This document shows, piece by piece, positions 1 through 9,196 of a stretch of DNA of 64,000 bases. Numbering within the stretch: position 1 is the first letter of the stretch; the number at the start of each line of letters is the position of its first letter. The stretch is taken from NCBI RefSeq assembly GCF_025567345.1, contig NZ_JAOQJS010000002.1:248001-312000 (forward strand), written 5' to 3'. The position numbers and the translations under genes were made by a program. The stretch comes from Coprococcus ammoniilyticus. GTDB lineage: Bacteria; Bacillota; Clostridia; Lachnospirales; Lachnospiraceae. The notes under the pieces were generated by a model. That model did not search any database and had not been told where the DNA came from. It worked only from the letters and a program-made list of their open reading frames with translations.

Positions 1-483
1 GCGGACAAAAAGAATGTCGGTAAAATGAAGGAGATCGCCCAGGCATTGGCTGACTTTTCGGACAGCAATTATGCCGGGGCACTCCCGGTTCTGGAGCAGT
101 ATGTAAAGGATTATCCGGAATTATATCTGTATATAGGAACCTGTTATGCATCTATGAATGATGCAGAGCATATGTTTGAGAATTATGAAAAATACATAGA
201 TAAATATGGATATAATTCATATCTGTATGCCCAGTATGCCGCTTATTATATCAGTATTGGTGAGATGGACAATGCATATGGGTATATTAATAATGGACTT
301 GCAAGCGATAATACCTTCCAGAAAGAGTTGCGTTTGCAGGAGATCAGTTATTATGAAAAGATCCAGAACTATGATAAGGCTTATGAACTTGCGAAAGAAT
401 TATATGAGCTTTATCCGGAGTATCAGGATGGTGTAGATGAATATAATTTCCTTTATACCAGAGTATCCCATGATGATGAATAG
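1..483 (+). CDS. TPR-like repeat protein, C-terminal part (5' end outside window)
   Basis: The reading frame is open from base 1, so the methionine codon at 25 is probably internal and the true start lies upstream. The visible 160 residues are helical repeats with spaced Tyr, Ala and Leu and phrases such as YDKAYELAKELYELYPEY, typical of tetratricopeptide repeats, which usually mediate protein-protein contacts. No catalytic motif or membrane segment is visible in this part. It ends 27 bases before the likely start of the alarmone synthetase, so the two may share a transcript. The partner and function cannot be told from this fragment. Confidence 0.7.
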   Translation, partial: ADKKNVGKMKEIAQALADFSDSNYAGALPVLEQYVKDYPELYLYIGTCYASMNDAEHMFENYEKYIDKYGYNSYLYAQYAAYYISIGEMDNAYGYINNGLASDNTFQKELRLQEISYYEKIQNYDKAYELAKELYELYPEYQDGVDEYNFLYTRVSHDDE

Positions 484-510
484 TTAGAATTGGCAGGAGG
501 CATTTTATTC

Positions 511-1311
511 GTGGAAATACAATTATGGAAAGAGATCTTATCTCCGTATGAGCAGGCTGTAGATGAACTGCTCTTGAAATTTAAGCATATTATAAAAGAT
601 TATCGAAGTCAGGGACTGTATTCTCCAATTGAGAATGTAACCGGACGTGTAAAAAGAATTTCAAGTATTTTGGATAAGATGCAAAAGAAACATATTCCGA
701 TGGATCATATCGTGGAAGAGATGGATGATATCGCCGGAATCCGTATCATGTGCCAGTTCGAAGAAGATATTTACAAGGTTGTAGAGATCATAAGGAATCG
801 CAGGGATATGTCGATCCGAGAAGAAAAAGACTATATTACGAATGCAAAAACAAGTGGGTACAGAAGTTTTCATATTATATTAAATTATGATGTATATACG
901 ATTAAAGGGCTTCAAACGATTCAGGCAGAGATTCAGATCCGTACAATGGCGATGGATTTCTGGGCAACGATTGAGCATTCCCTTCAGTATAAGTATCGTC
1001 ATAATATGCCGGAACATATCCGGGAAAAACTGTTAAATGCAGCAAATGCAACTGTGGCGCTGGATCAGGAAATGTCATCTGTCCGGGGTGAGATTATGGA
1101 TGCACAGAATTCGTTCAATTATAAGGCATCTATCGTTGCAGACATTTTAACAAATATTCAGAATTTATATTATGTAGGCAACCAGCGTGAGGTTGTGAAG
1201 ATACAGAATGAATTTTATGATATTTACCAGAAGGATGATCTGGAAAAGCTGGAGGATTTTTCCAAACAGCTTGATATTATCGCAGAAGGATACAAAGCAC
1301 AGGGGTTATAG
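511..1311 (+). CDS. Small alarmone synthetase (RelQ/YjbM-type GTP pyrophosphokinase)
   Basis: Single-domain (p)ppGpp synthetase that transfers pyrophosphate from ATP to GTP or GDP in the cytoplasm. The RelA/SpoT nucleotidyltransferase core is visible as DDIAGIRIMC, SGYRSFH and EIQIRTMAMDFWATIEHSL. No HD hydrolase, TGS or ACT domain is present, and about 266 residues fits the small class. I prefer the GTG at 511 because an AGGAGG lies at 495-500, 10 bases upstream; the frame can also be opened from TTG 490, but that would put the ribosome site inside the gene. RelQ-type proteins are usually tetrameric, but this cannot be read from the sequence. Confidence 0.9.
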   Translation: MEIQLWKEILSPYEQAVDELLLKFKHIIKDYRSQGLYSPIENVTGRVKRISSILDKMQKKHIPMDHIVEEMDDIAGIRIMCQFEEDIYKVVEIIRNRRDMSIREEKDYITNAKTSGYRSFHIILNYDVYTIKGLQTIQAEIQIRTMAMDFWATIEHSLQYKYRHNMPEHIREKLLNAANATVALDQEMSSVRGEIMDAQNSFNYKASIVADILTNIQNLYYVGNQREVVKIQNEFYDIYQKDDLEKLEDFSKQLDIIAEGYKAQGL

Positions 1312-1314
1312 ATT

Positions 1315-2697
1315 ATGAACTTACCGGAGTCATTTACAAACAGGATAAAGACACAGTTAGGAGACGACTATGATGCATATATGAATTGTCTGGATCAGGG
1401 CATGCATCATGGACTTCGCGTGAATACAAATAAAATCAGTGTGGAAGATTTCTTAAAGATCTCTCCATTTGAATTAAAGCCTGTACCATGGACAACAAAT
1501 GGTTTTTATTATGATGACAAAGCATGTACACCATCCAAACATCCATATTATTATGCAGGGCTTTATTATATTCAGGAACCGAGTGCGATGGCACCGGCGA
1601 GTATTCTTCCTGTTGAAGATGGGGATGTTGTTCTAGATATCTGTGCAGCACCGGGAGGTAAATCAACCGAGCTTGCAGCAAAACTTCATGGCACCGGGTT
1701 TCTGATCTCAAATGATATCAGTAATTCCAGAGCTAAGGCATTATTAAAAAATCTGGAATTATTCGGGATCGGTAATATGTGTGTGGTAAGTGAAGCTCCG
1801 AATAAGCTGAGCACAAAATTCTATCAGACCTTTGATAAAATTTTGATTGATGCGCCTTGCTCCGGTGAAGGAATGTTCCGTAAATCCCAGTCAATGGTAA
1901 CAGCGTGGGAAAACAATGGTGTTGAGTTATTTGCCGGTTTACAGCGTGGAATCTTAAATGAAGTTGTAAAAATGTTAAAACCGGGTGGAACCATGCTGTA
2001 TTCGACCTGTACGTTTTCTCCGGAAGAAAATGAACAGTCAATCGAATATCTTTTATCACTGGATGATACATTAGAATTAGTCGAAGTTCCGAAGTATCCG
2101 GGCTTTTGTAATGGAAATCCTGCGTGGGGAAAGACCGAAAATGCAGAACTTGAAAAATGTGCAAGATTATGGCCGCATCATATCGAAGGGGAAGGGCATT
2201 TTGTTGCACTTATTCATAAAAAAGAGGCAGAACAGACACAGGTATTTCAGTCATGGATACACAGAGGCTGTAAGCCGGATAAAAATGCAGAAGAATTCCT
2301 TGCGCACATTTCATCGGATGCCGGGATCCGGTCTGCATATATTGAGGAAAATAAAGGAAGACTGTATTATATGGCAGAACATATGCCGGATGTATCCGGG
2401 CTTCGGATGTTAAGACAGGGATTGTTCCTTGGCGAGATCAAGAAGAACCGGTTTGAACCGAGCCAGTCACTTGCTATGTATCTGAAACAAGGACAGTTTG
2501 ATAATGAAGTAAATCTGACATCTTCAGATGACCGTGTTTTAAGATATCTGAAAGGCGAGACGATCGAAGCATCGGATCAGAAAATTAAAAATGGATATGT
2601 GCTTGTTCTGGTGGACGGATATCCGCTTGGATGGGCAAAAAATACAAACGGAACGTTAAAGAATAAGTATTTATCTGGATGGAGGATGATGTCATGA
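1315..2697 (+). CDS. RsmF-like rRNA cytosine-C5 methyltransferase (NOL1/NOP2/Sun family)
   Basis: SAM-dependent RNA m5C methyltransferase, probably acting on 16S rRNA. The SAM-binding motif CAAPGGKSTELAAKL lies near residue 110. The two family cysteines are in DAPCSGEGMF (about Cys182) and YSTCTFSPEEN (about Cys232); in this family the second is the nucleophile and the first aids release. The C-terminal 170 residues match the extra RsmF-type RNA-binding region, and 460 residues is the usual length. It starts 3 bases after the alarmone synthetase and its stop overlaps the next gene's ATG by 4 bases (ATGA), so translational coupling is likely. Confidence 0.9.
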   Translation: MNLPESFTNRIKTQLGDDYDAYMNCLDQGMHHGLRVNTNKISVEDFLKISPFELKPVPWTTNGFYYDDKACTPSKHPYYYAGLYYIQEPSAMAPASILPVEDGDVVLDICAAPGGKSTELAAKLHGTGFLISNDISNSRAKALLKNLELFGIGNMCVVSEAPNKLSTKFYQTFDKILIDAPCSGEGMFRKSQSMVTAWENNGVELFAGLQRGILNEVVKMLKPGGTMLYSTCTFSPEENEQSIEYLLSLDDTLELVEVPKYPGFCNGNPAWGKTENAELEKCARLWPHHIEGEGHFVALIHKKEAEQTQVFQSWIHRGCKPDKNAEEFLAHISSDAGIRSAYIEENKGRLYYMAEHMPDVSGLRMLRQGLFLGEIKKNRFEPSQSLAMYLKQGQFDNEVNLTSSDDRVLRYLKGETIEASDQKIKNGYVLVLVDGYPLGWAKNTNGTLKNKYLSGWRMMS

Positions 2698-3452
2698 GTA
2701 AAATAGCAGTCGTTACCGGAGCTTCTTCCGGACTGGGCAGAGAGTTTGTTGTTCAGATCAGTGAAAAATATAAGACAATCGACGAGATATGGGTGATCGC
2801 CAGGCGTGCAGAACGATTGTATGCCTTAGAAAGAGAGATTGAAGGCAAGAAGATTATTGTTCTCCCGCTGGATATCACAAAGCAGGAAGATCTTGAAGCC
2901 TATAAAAAGATGCTTGCAAAGGAACATCCATGGGTACGTGTTCTGGTGAATGCAGCAGGATATGGCATTATGGGACATGTAGAAGATGTTGTATGCGAAG
3001 AACTTACCGGAATGATCGATGTTAACTGTAAGGCTTTAGTTGCCATGACGAAGATCACTCTGCCATATATGAAAGAACAGAGCAATATCATTAATATTGC
3101 ATCATCAGCGGCATATCTGCCACAGCCATCCTTTGCTGTATATGCAGCAACAAAATCCATGGTTAGAAGCTTTTCAAAAGCATTAAATAAAGAATTGGAG
3201 GACAGAGATATTACAGTGACAGCAGTATGTCCGGGACCGGTCAATACAGAGTTCTTTGATGTTGCCGAGAAATATTCCCATACAAAGGCATTTAAAAGAT
3301 TGTTCCGTGTAGAAGCAAAGAATGTGGTAAAACGGGCGTTATTTGATGCGTATTACCTGAAGACAGAATCTACCTACAGCATAACGATGAAAGCGTTTAA
3401 GATCGTAACAAAGCTGCTGCCGAATGACTGGATCGTTTCCATGATCAAATAG
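2694..3452 (+). CDS. SDR-family NAD(P)-dependent oxidoreductase
   Basis: Classical short-chain dehydrogenase of about 252 residues. The dinucleotide-binding TGASSGLG is at the N-terminus, NAAG follows near residue 86, and the catalytic Tyr and Lys sit in YAATKS after an upstream serine (IASSAAY). The start is taken as ATG 2694, which overlaps the previous stop and has GGAGG at 2682-2686; an in-frame ATG at 2679 would include that ribosome site. The C-terminal tail is longer and more hydrophobic than in many SDRs. Substrate cannot be assigned. Confidence 0.85.
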   Translation: MSKIAVVTGASSGLGREFVVQISEKYKTIDEIWVIARRAERLYALEREIEGKKIIVLPLDITKQEDLEAYKKMLAKEHPWVRVLVNAAGYGIMGHVEDVVCEELTGMIDVNCKALVAMTKITLPYMKEQSNIINIASSAAYLPQPSFAVYAATKSMVRSFSKALNKELEDRDITVTAVCPGPVNTEFFDVAEKYSHTKAFKRLFRVEAKNVVKRALFDAYYLKTESTYSITMKAFKIVTKLLPNDWIVSMIK

Positions 3453-3529
3453 AGACAGATATCCGGTAAATACAGAGATTTGCCGGGGTATGAGGAACAT
3501 TATAATAAAAACAGAACAGGACAAAAACA

Positions 3530-4105
3530 ATGGAAAAAGGACAGTATGGATATATAAAAAAACATAAGAAAAAGATCATAACCAGTATTATTATACTTGG
3601 TGTTATGATCCTGACAGGAGTAATTCTTTCGCTTGCCATGTTTAAAACAACAAAAACCTTGATCATCATACTTCCGATATTGATCAGCCTGCCATTTGCC
3701 AAACAGATCGTAGCACTTATCATGTGTTCCAAATTCAAGCCTTTAACAGAGGAAGAACACAAGAAGATAGAAAAAGGGATCCATTATGAGAACCGGGACG
3801 GCATCCTGTATGATATCTCGCTCAGTCGATATGAAGGAATGTTGTTTTTCCCTGCCGTGATCGTGCGGGATGGCAGAATGTTATTCTTATATCAGAAAGC
3901 ATTTGACAAGAAGATTCCGGATGTGGAATTCCTGAAAAAAGAAATTACACGTTCCTTTGAAATGATAAAGAAACCATATGTTATCGTTACAGCGTTAACC
4001 GTGGATGAATTTATAAAGAAAGCGGAAACGATCAAAGAACCGGATGAAGATTATCTGGTAAAGGATCAGTCTATGCGTGAAAAATTATTTGAACTTGGTG
4101 TATAG
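3530..4105 (+). CDS. Small membrane protein of unknown function
   Basis: 191 residues. A basic N-terminus (HKKKK) precedes two predicted membrane segments at about residues 15-36 and 42-62, followed by a soluble domain of about 125 residues with several beta-like hydrophobic stretches. No family motif is recognised. It sits between the SDR gene and an RluA-type synthase and ends 9 bases before the latter, suggesting one operon. AGGA at 3517-3520 serves as ribosome site. The function is unknown. Confidence 0.75.
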   Translation: MEKGQYGYIKKHKKKIITSIIILGVMILTGVILSLAMFKTTKTLIIILPILISLPFAKQIVALIMCSKFKPLTEEEHKKIEKGIHYENRDGILYDISLSRYEGMLFFPAVIVRDGRMLFLYQKAFDKKIPDVEFLKKEITRSFEMIKKPYVIVTALTVDEFIKKAETIKEPDEDYLVKDQSMREKLFELGV

Positions 4106-4114
4106 GAGTCGGGC

Positions 4115-5101
4115 ATGAAAGAGATCATTATATCGCAGAACGAAGCGGGACAGCGTGTGAACAAATTTCTTTTGAAATATCTGAATAAGGCACCGTCAAG
4201 CTTTGTTTATAAGATGATACGAAAGAAAAACATCAAATTGAACAATAAGAAAATTGAAGGAAACGAATACGTCTATATCGGAGATACGATCCAGATCTAT
4301 ATGTCTGATGAAACGATCGCCAATTTCAGGGAAGATGTCAGTGGAACACACAGCACTTCCTCTAAAAAGAAGATTCCGGTTGAGATCATCTATTTGGATG
4401 AAAATATTCTGATCGCAGACAAACCGACTGGCGTCCTGTCACAGAAGGCATCAAAAGATGATTACTCTTTTAATGAAGCATTGATCGACTATCTGCTTGA
4501 TAGTGGGCATATCACAACTGAAGAACTGAGAACTTATCGTCCGTCTGTATGCAATCGTTTAGACCGCAATACATCCGGACTCATTCTTTGTGGGGTGAGT
4601 CTTACCGGAAGTCAGGAATTATCCAGAATTATAAGAGAACATCTATTACATAAATATTATTATACACTTGTACGGGGACGCCTGACGCAGAAGCTTGACA
4701 GTACCTGTTATCTACAGAAGGATAATGCAAAAAACAAAGTCCGGATATCGGATCACCCATGGGAACAGGGCAAGAGTGAAGAAATCCATTCAATCTTTTA
4801 TCCGGTAAAAAAAAATGATGATTATACGTTGGTAAAGGTTGAGCTTATCACAGGTAAGTCTCATCAGATCCGTGCACAGTTAAAGCATCTGGGATACCCG
4901 GTAGTCGGTGATACAAAGTATGGCATACCTGAAGTGAACCGGTATTTTTCAGATTCTTATCATGTAAAGCATCAGCTTCTTCATTGCGGAAACATTATAT
5001 TTAAAGAAACAGACGGTCCGCTTTCTTATCTGAGCGGGAAAGAGTATTCGGCATTTCTTCCGGAACCGTTTCGGACGATCGAAAAAGATTTATTTGGGTA
5101 A
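4115..5101 (+). CDS. RluA-family pseudouridine synthase with S4 domain
   Basis: Isomerises uridines in structured RNA, most likely 23S rRNA. An S4-like RNA-binding domain fills about residues 1-80, ahead of the catalytic fold. The catalytic Asp is in NRLDRNTSGL (about Asp150), and TGKSHQIRAQLKHLGYPVVG is the typical second conserved block. 328 residues fits RluC/RluD proteins. A good AGGAG precedes ATG 4115. A second RluA paralogue lies at 46697, so target assignment to RluC, RluD or another member is not possible from sequence alone. Confidence 0.88.
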   Translation: MKEIIISQNEAGQRVNKFLLKYLNKAPSSFVYKMIRKKNIKLNNKKIEGNEYVYIGDTIQIYMSDETIANFREDVSGTHSTSSKKKIPVEIIYLDENILIADKPTGVLSQKASKDDYSFNEALIDYLLDSGHITTEELRTYRPSVCNRLDRNTSGLILCGVSLTGSQELSRIIREHLLHKYYYTLVRGRLTQKLDSTCYLQKDNAKNKVRISDHPWEQGKSEEIHSIFYPVKKNDDYTLVKVELITGKSHQIRAQLKHLGYPVVGDTKYGIPEVNRYFSDSYHVKHQLLHCGNIIFKETDGPLSYLSGKEYSAFLPEPFRTIEKDLFG

Positions 5102-5159
5102 TTTGGATAATAACTTTAGTAAGATCAGAATCAGATAAAAGATAAAGAGGCAGAATCGG

Positions 5160-5693
5160 ATGGCAACTTGGAATTCCAGAGGACTTCGTGGTTCCTCACT
5201 TGAGGAACTGATCAATTATACAAATGAATATTATCGGGAAAAGAAGCTGGCAGTTGTCCAGAAGATCCCGACTCCGATCAAACCGATCCGTATGGATAAA
5301 GACAGCAGCCAGATCACGCTGGCGTATTTTGAAAAAGATTCTACGGTCGATTACATCGGTGTCGTACAGGGCATTCCGATATGCTTCGATGCGAAGGAAT
5401 GTGCGGTTGATACGTTTTCTTTACAGAATATACATGAGCATCAGTATCATTTTATGAAAGAGTATGAGGAACAGCAGGGAGTCAGCTTCCTGATCATATT
5501 TTTTACGCATAGAAACAAATATTACTATTTACGTTTTTCGGAATTAAAGACTTATATGGATCGCGTGAACGAGGGACATGCAAAGAATTTCAAATATGAA
5601 GAACTGAATCCGGATTTCTTTATTCATGCAAAAAATGGAGCACTGGTTCATTATCTGGAGCTTCTCGATAAAGATTTGCAGTTAAGAGCATAA
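5160..5693 (+). CDS. recU: Holliday junction resolvase RecU
   Basis: Gram-positive Holliday-junction endonuclease that cuts four-way junctions in recombination and repair with RuvAB and RecA. The 177 residues show the RecU layout: N-terminal NSRGLRGSSLEELIN, the IPTPIKPIRM block, the nuclease core DYIGVVQGIPICFDAKE (metal-binding Asp/Glu and catalytic Lys) and the FSLQNIHEHQYHFMKEYE helix. It is often next to a penicillin-binding protein gene in Bacillus, which is not the case here. It is followed by the promoter of the histidine cluster. Confidence 0.92.
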   Translation: MATWNSRGLRGSSLEELINYTNEYYREKKLAVVQKIPTPIKPIRMDKDSSQITLAYFEKDSTVDYIGVVQGIPICFDAKECAVDTFSLQNIHEHQYHFMKEYEEQQGVSFLIIFFTHRNKYYYLRFSELKTYMDRVNEGHAKNFKYEELNPDFFIHAKNGALVHYLELLDKDLQLRA

Positions 5694-5709
5694 AGGATCA
5701 GGAAAAATC

Positions 5710-5738
5710 TTGACAAATGCCAACGTCTCACCTATAAT
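5710..5738 (+). promoter_or_regulatory. SigA-type promoter of the his-alaS cluster
   Basis: TTGACA at 5710-5715 and TATAAT at 5733-5738 are perfect consensus boxes 17 bases apart. Transcription would start near 5745, giving a leader of about 78 bases before hisZ, with AAGGAGG at 5810-5816 as ribosome site. No T-box element or run of histidine codons is seen in this short leader. Confidence 0.85.
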
Positions 5739-5822
5739 GAGCACATTGTTGAAATAACTAATTATCGTGTTATCACTTTAATACGGTAAAGCAAAAAGGC
5801 ATGGATAAAAGGAGGAAAAGAG

Positions 5823-7079
5823 ATGCAGGATAAACTGTTACAGACTCCGGACGGAGTAAGAGACACCTATGATGTAGAATGTAAAAAGAAAAGAAAGATT
5901 ATTGAGAAGCTGCATCATACTCTGGAGTTATACAGCTATCATGATATAGAGACACCTACATTTGAGTATTTTGATATATTTAACCGTGATAAGGGATCTG
6001 CACCGTCAAATGAAATGTACAAGTTCTTTGACCGTGATAATAATACGCTGGTATTACGCCCGGATATCACACCTAGTATTGCAAGATGTGTAGCAAAATA
6101 TTACAAGGATGAACAGCTTCCGATCCGTCTGTGCTATACAGGAAATACATATTCAAACCCAAGAAAATTGCAGGGAAAATTAAAGGAAGTTACACAGATC
6201 GGTGCTGAGCTTATAAATGATGATTCTTCTGCAGCAGATGCAGAGATCATTGCAACTGTTGTTGATTCTTTTAAGGCACTTGGAATCGACGAGTTCCAGA
6301 TCGAGATCGGACAGATCGATTACTTTAAGGGCATCGTTTCAGAAGCCGGAATTACAGAAGCCGAAGAACTTCAGATCAAGGAATACATCAATATTAAGAA
6401 CTTCTTTGGTTTGGAGGAATATCTGAAGAAACTGGATCTGAGTCCTGTTTTAAAGAAAGCCTTTCTTGCATTTGACTCTTTATTCGGTGGAGAATCCATG
6501 TTAGAGCAAGCAGAAAAGCTGGTTACGAATCCGGTATCACTTGCAGCTGTTCACAGATTACAGAGAATCTATAAGGCATTATGCTGTTATGGATATGACA
6601 AATATATCGGCTTTGATCTCAGTATGTTAAATGGTTATAACTATTATACCGGCGTGATCTTCCGCGGATATACCTACGGAACCGGAGATGCAGTTGTAAA
6701 GGGTGGCCGATATAATAACCTGTTAAAGCAGTTTGGCAAAGATGCACCGTCTATTGGTTTTGCATTTACCGTAGAAGAACTGATCATGGCACTGTCCAGA
6801 CAGAATATCGAGGTTTCGGTTGAATATTCGAATACGATCATTCTCTATGATATTGAGAATCAGGAGTCCGCGATCAGTCTTGGTAAGAGTCTGCGCCAGA
6901 ATGATAAGAAGATTGAATTGATACGCAAATCTGTCAGAAAGTCAGTGGAAGATTATCTGGAATATGCAAAAAGAGAGCATTTTTCCGGACTGTTTTATTT
7001 TGAAAACAGTGATACGGTCAAGGTATTTGATCTTGTGTCCGGTGATGAGAACGAGGTGGCTATCGCATCCTTGAAATAA
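5823..7079 (+). CDS. hisZ: ATP phosphoribosyltransferase regulatory subunit HisZ
   Basis: Class II tRNA-synthetase-like paralogue of HisRS that lacks aminoacylation but forms an octamer with the short HisG and is needed for its activity and histidine feedback. N-terminal TPDGVRDTYDVE and the motif-2-like RPDITPSIARC are visible, followed by GYNYYTGVIFRGYTYG and a glycine-rich GGRYNNLLKQFG. 418 residues matches HisZ. It is the first gene behind the 5710 promoter and is followed by the short hisG, the usual pairing. Confidence 0.93.
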   Translation: MQDKLLQTPDGVRDTYDVECKKKRKIIEKLHHTLELYSYHDIETPTFEYFDIFNRDKGSAPSNEMYKFFDRDNNTLVLRPDITPSIARCVAKYYKDEQLPIRLCYTGNTYSNPRKLQGKLKEVTQIGAELINDDSSAADAEIIATVVDSFKALGIDEFQIEIGQIDYFKGIVSEAGITEAEELQIKEYINIKNFFGLEEYLKKLDLSPVLKKAFLAFDSLFGGESMLEQAEKLVTNPVSLAAVHRLQRIYKALCCYGYDKYIGFDLSMLNGYNYYTGVIFRGYTYGTGDAVVKGGRYNNLLKQFGKDAPSIGFAFTVEELIMALSRQNIEVSVEYSNTIILYDIENQESAISLGKSLRQNDKKIELIRKSVRKSVEDYLEYAKREHFSGLFYFENSDTVKVFDLVSGDENEVAIASLK

Positions 7080-7146
7080 GCGGACAAAAACAGAAAGAAA
7101 TCCAAAATTAGAATTTGATCGATGGATAGATTGGAGAGGTAAATCA

Positions 7147-7794
7147 ATGAGATATTTAACATTTGCACTTGCAAAAGGCAGACTTGCAAAGAAAACCCTT
7201 GCATTGCTTGAACAGATAGGAATTACCTGCGATGAAATGAAAGACCCGGATACCAGAAAGCTGATCTTTGTGAATGAAGAAATGAAGCTGAAGTTCTTCC
7301 TTTCAAAGGCAACAGATGTACCAACCTATGTAGAATACGGTGCAGCAGATATCGGTGTAGTTGGTAAGGATACGATATTAGAAGAAGGCAGAAACCTGTA
7401 CGAGGTAATGGATCTCGGATTCGGTAAATGCCGGATGTGTGTCTGTGGTCCTCATAAAGCAAAAGAATTATTGAAGAAAAATGAGATCATCCGTGTTGCC
7501 AGCAAATATCCGAATATTGCAAAAGATTATTTTAATAATCAGAAGAACCAGACGGTTGAGATCATCAAATTAAACGGTTCGGTCGAGCTTGCGCCGATCG
7601 TTGGCTTATCAGAGGTGATCGTTGATATCGTTGAGACCGGAAGTACTCTTCGTGAAAACGGACTGGAAGTTTTAGAAGAAGTTTGTCCGTTATCTGCAAG
7701 AATGGTTGTAAATCAGGTAAGCTTAAAGATGGAAAATGAGAGAATCAGAAAGCTGCTTGCTGATCTGAATTCGTTGATTAATAAGGAGGCATAA
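7147..7794 (+). CDS. hisG: ATP phosphoribosyltransferase catalytic subunit HisG (short form)
   Basis: Catalyses the first step of histidine synthesis, ATP + PRPP to phosphoribosyl-ATP. 215 residues with no C-terminal ACT-like regulatory domain, so it is the short class that depends on HisZ. Motifs: LAKGRLAKKTLALLEQIG at the N-terminus, YGAADIGVVGKD in the middle and the PRPP-binding VDIVETGSTLRENGL near residue 155. GGAGAGG precedes the ATG. The stop is two bases before the hisD start. Confidence 0.95.
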   Translation: MRYLTFALAKGRLAKKTLALLEQIGITCDEMKDPDTRKLIFVNEEMKLKFFLSKATDVPTYVEYGAADIGVVGKDTILEEGRNLYEVMDLGFGKCRMCVCGPHKAKELLKKNEIIRVASKYPNIAKDYFNNQKNQTVEIIKLNGSVELAPIVGLSEVIVDIVETGSTLRENGLEVLEEVCPLSARMVVNQVSLKMENERIRKLLADLNSLINKEA

Positions 7795-7796
7795 AA

Positions 7797-9086
7797 ATGA
7801 GAATTGTAAATCTGACGGAAGAAACCAGAAAGAACATTTTAAAGGATCTGTTAAAAAGAAGCCCAAGCAATTTCGGATCTTATGCAGATACAGTAGAGAA
7901 GATCGTAAATGATGTCAGAGATCGTGGAGACGAGGCATTATTTGGATATACCAAGCAGTTTGATAAAGCAGATATCAACGCCGGAAATGTTCTGGTTACA
8001 AAAGAAGAGATTGAATATGCTTATACACAGGTAGATGAGAAACTGATCGAGGTTATCAGAAAAGCAAAAGAAAACATTCGCACCTATCACGAAAAACAGC
8101 GTCAGTACAGTTGGTTTGATTCTGATCCGAAGGGTATCATGCTTGGACAGAAGGTAACAGCATTGGAATCTGTCGGAGTATATGTACCGGGTGGAAAAGC
8201 TGTGTATCCATCTTCCGTATTGATGAACATTATGCCTGCAAAGGTAGCAGGTGTTAAAAATATTATAATGACCACTCCTTGTAACAGCGAGGGTGAAGTA
8301 TATGCGACTACACTGGTTGCAGCAAATGAAGCCGGTGCGACTGCTATCTACAAGGCAGGCGGCGCACAGGCAATCGCGGCTCTTGCATATGGAACGGAAT
8401 CCATTCCAAAGGTTGATAAGATCGTAGGACCCGGAAATATCTTCGTTGCACTTGCAAAACGTGCGGTATACGGACATGTCAGCATCGATTCGATTGCAGG
8501 TCCATCCGAAATCCTTGTAATTGCAGATGAGACAGCAAATCCAAGATATGTTGCAGCCGATCTGTTATCACAGGCAGAGCATGATGAGATGGCATCCGCC
8601 ATTCTGATCACAACTTCAAAAGAACTTGCCGAAAAGGTATCAGCTCAGGTCGATGAATTTATAAAGGTATTATCCAGAAAAGAGATCATTCGGAAATCCA
8701 TTGATACATACGGCTATATCTTATTAGCTGATAATATGGCAGATGCGGTTGAAGCAGCAAATGCAATTGCTTCCGAACATCTGGAGATTGTAACTGCAAA
8801 TCCATTTGATGTTATGACAAGGATCAAGAATGCCGGTGCGATCTTCATCGGTGAATATTCATCCGAACCACTGGGTGATTATTTTGCCGGACCGAACCAT
8901 GTACTTCCAACAAACGGAACAGCGAAGTTCTTCTCCCCGTTAAGTGTGGATGACTTCATTAAGAAATCAAGCATCATCTATTATTCCAGAGAAGCTCTTG
9001 AAGAAGTACATGAAGACATTGAAAGCTTTGCAAAATCAGAGCAACTTACAGCACATGCTAATTCTATTGCAGTAAGATTTGAATAG
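7797..9086 (+). CDS. hisD: Histidinol dehydrogenase HisD
   Basis: Zinc enzyme that oxidises L-histidinol to L-histidine in two NAD-dependent steps, the last reactions of the pathway. The family block VGPGNIFVALAKRAVYG, the signature SIAGPSEILVIAD, the zinc/acid-base pair in SEHLEIVT and the late GPNHVLPTNGTA are all present. 429 residues is standard length. It begins 2 bases after hisG, consistent with coupled translation. Confidence 0.95.
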   Translation: MRIVNLTEETRKNILKDLLKRSPSNFGSYADTVEKIVNDVRDRGDEALFGYTKQFDKADINAGNVLVTKEEIEYAYTQVDEKLIEVIRKAKENIRTYHEKQRQYSWFDSDPKGIMLGQKVTALESVGVYVPGGKAVYPSSVLMNIMPAKVAGVKNIIMTTPCNSEGEVYATTLVAANEAGATAIYKAGGAQAIAALAYGTESIPKVDKIVGPGNIFVALAKRAVYGHVSIDSIAGPSEILVIADETANPRYVAADLLSQAEHDEMASAILITTSKELAEKVSAQVDEFIKVLSRKEIIRKSIDTYGYILLADNMADAVEAANAIASEHLEIVTANPFDVMTRIKNAGAIFIGEYSSEPLGDYFAGPNHVLPTNGTAKFFSPLSVDDFIKKSSIIYYSREALEEVHEDIESFAKSEQLTAHANSIAVRFE

Positions 9087-9095
9087 TGGTATAAT
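9067..9095 (+). promoter_or_regulatory. Candidate internal promoter upstream of hisB
   Basis: TTGCAG at 9067-9072 and TATAAT at 9090-9095 are 17 bases apart, over the last codons and stop of hisD. It could give extra transcripts for hisB, the HisIE fusion and alaS. The -35 box is imperfect, so this is a proposal. Confidence 0.45.
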
Positions 9096-9109
9096 ATGAA
9101 ACCAAGATT

Positions 9110-9142
9110 GCACAGGCGTCTGTATTATCAGTCCGCCTGTGC
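9110..9142 (+). other. Intercistronic stem-loop between hisD and hisB
   Basis: GCACAGGCG (9110-9118) and CGCCTGTGC (9134-9142) form a perfect 9-bp stem with a 15-base loop. No run of U follows, so it is not a typical intrinsic terminator; it may be a processing or stability site in the his mRNA. Confidence 0.5.
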
Positions 9143-9196
9143 TTGTAGTTGCCAAAGTATCGGAAGAAAAATGTATAAAAACAAGGGAGAAAAGAT

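Noticed and set aside
490..510. TTG 490 as start of the alarmone synthetase
   Set aside because: It would place the AGGAGG at 495-500 inside the gene; GTG 511 is properly spaced.
5739..5822. Histidine T-box or leader peptide before hisZ
   Set aside because: The leader is only about 78 bases, has no specifier or TGGNACC box and no run of His codons.
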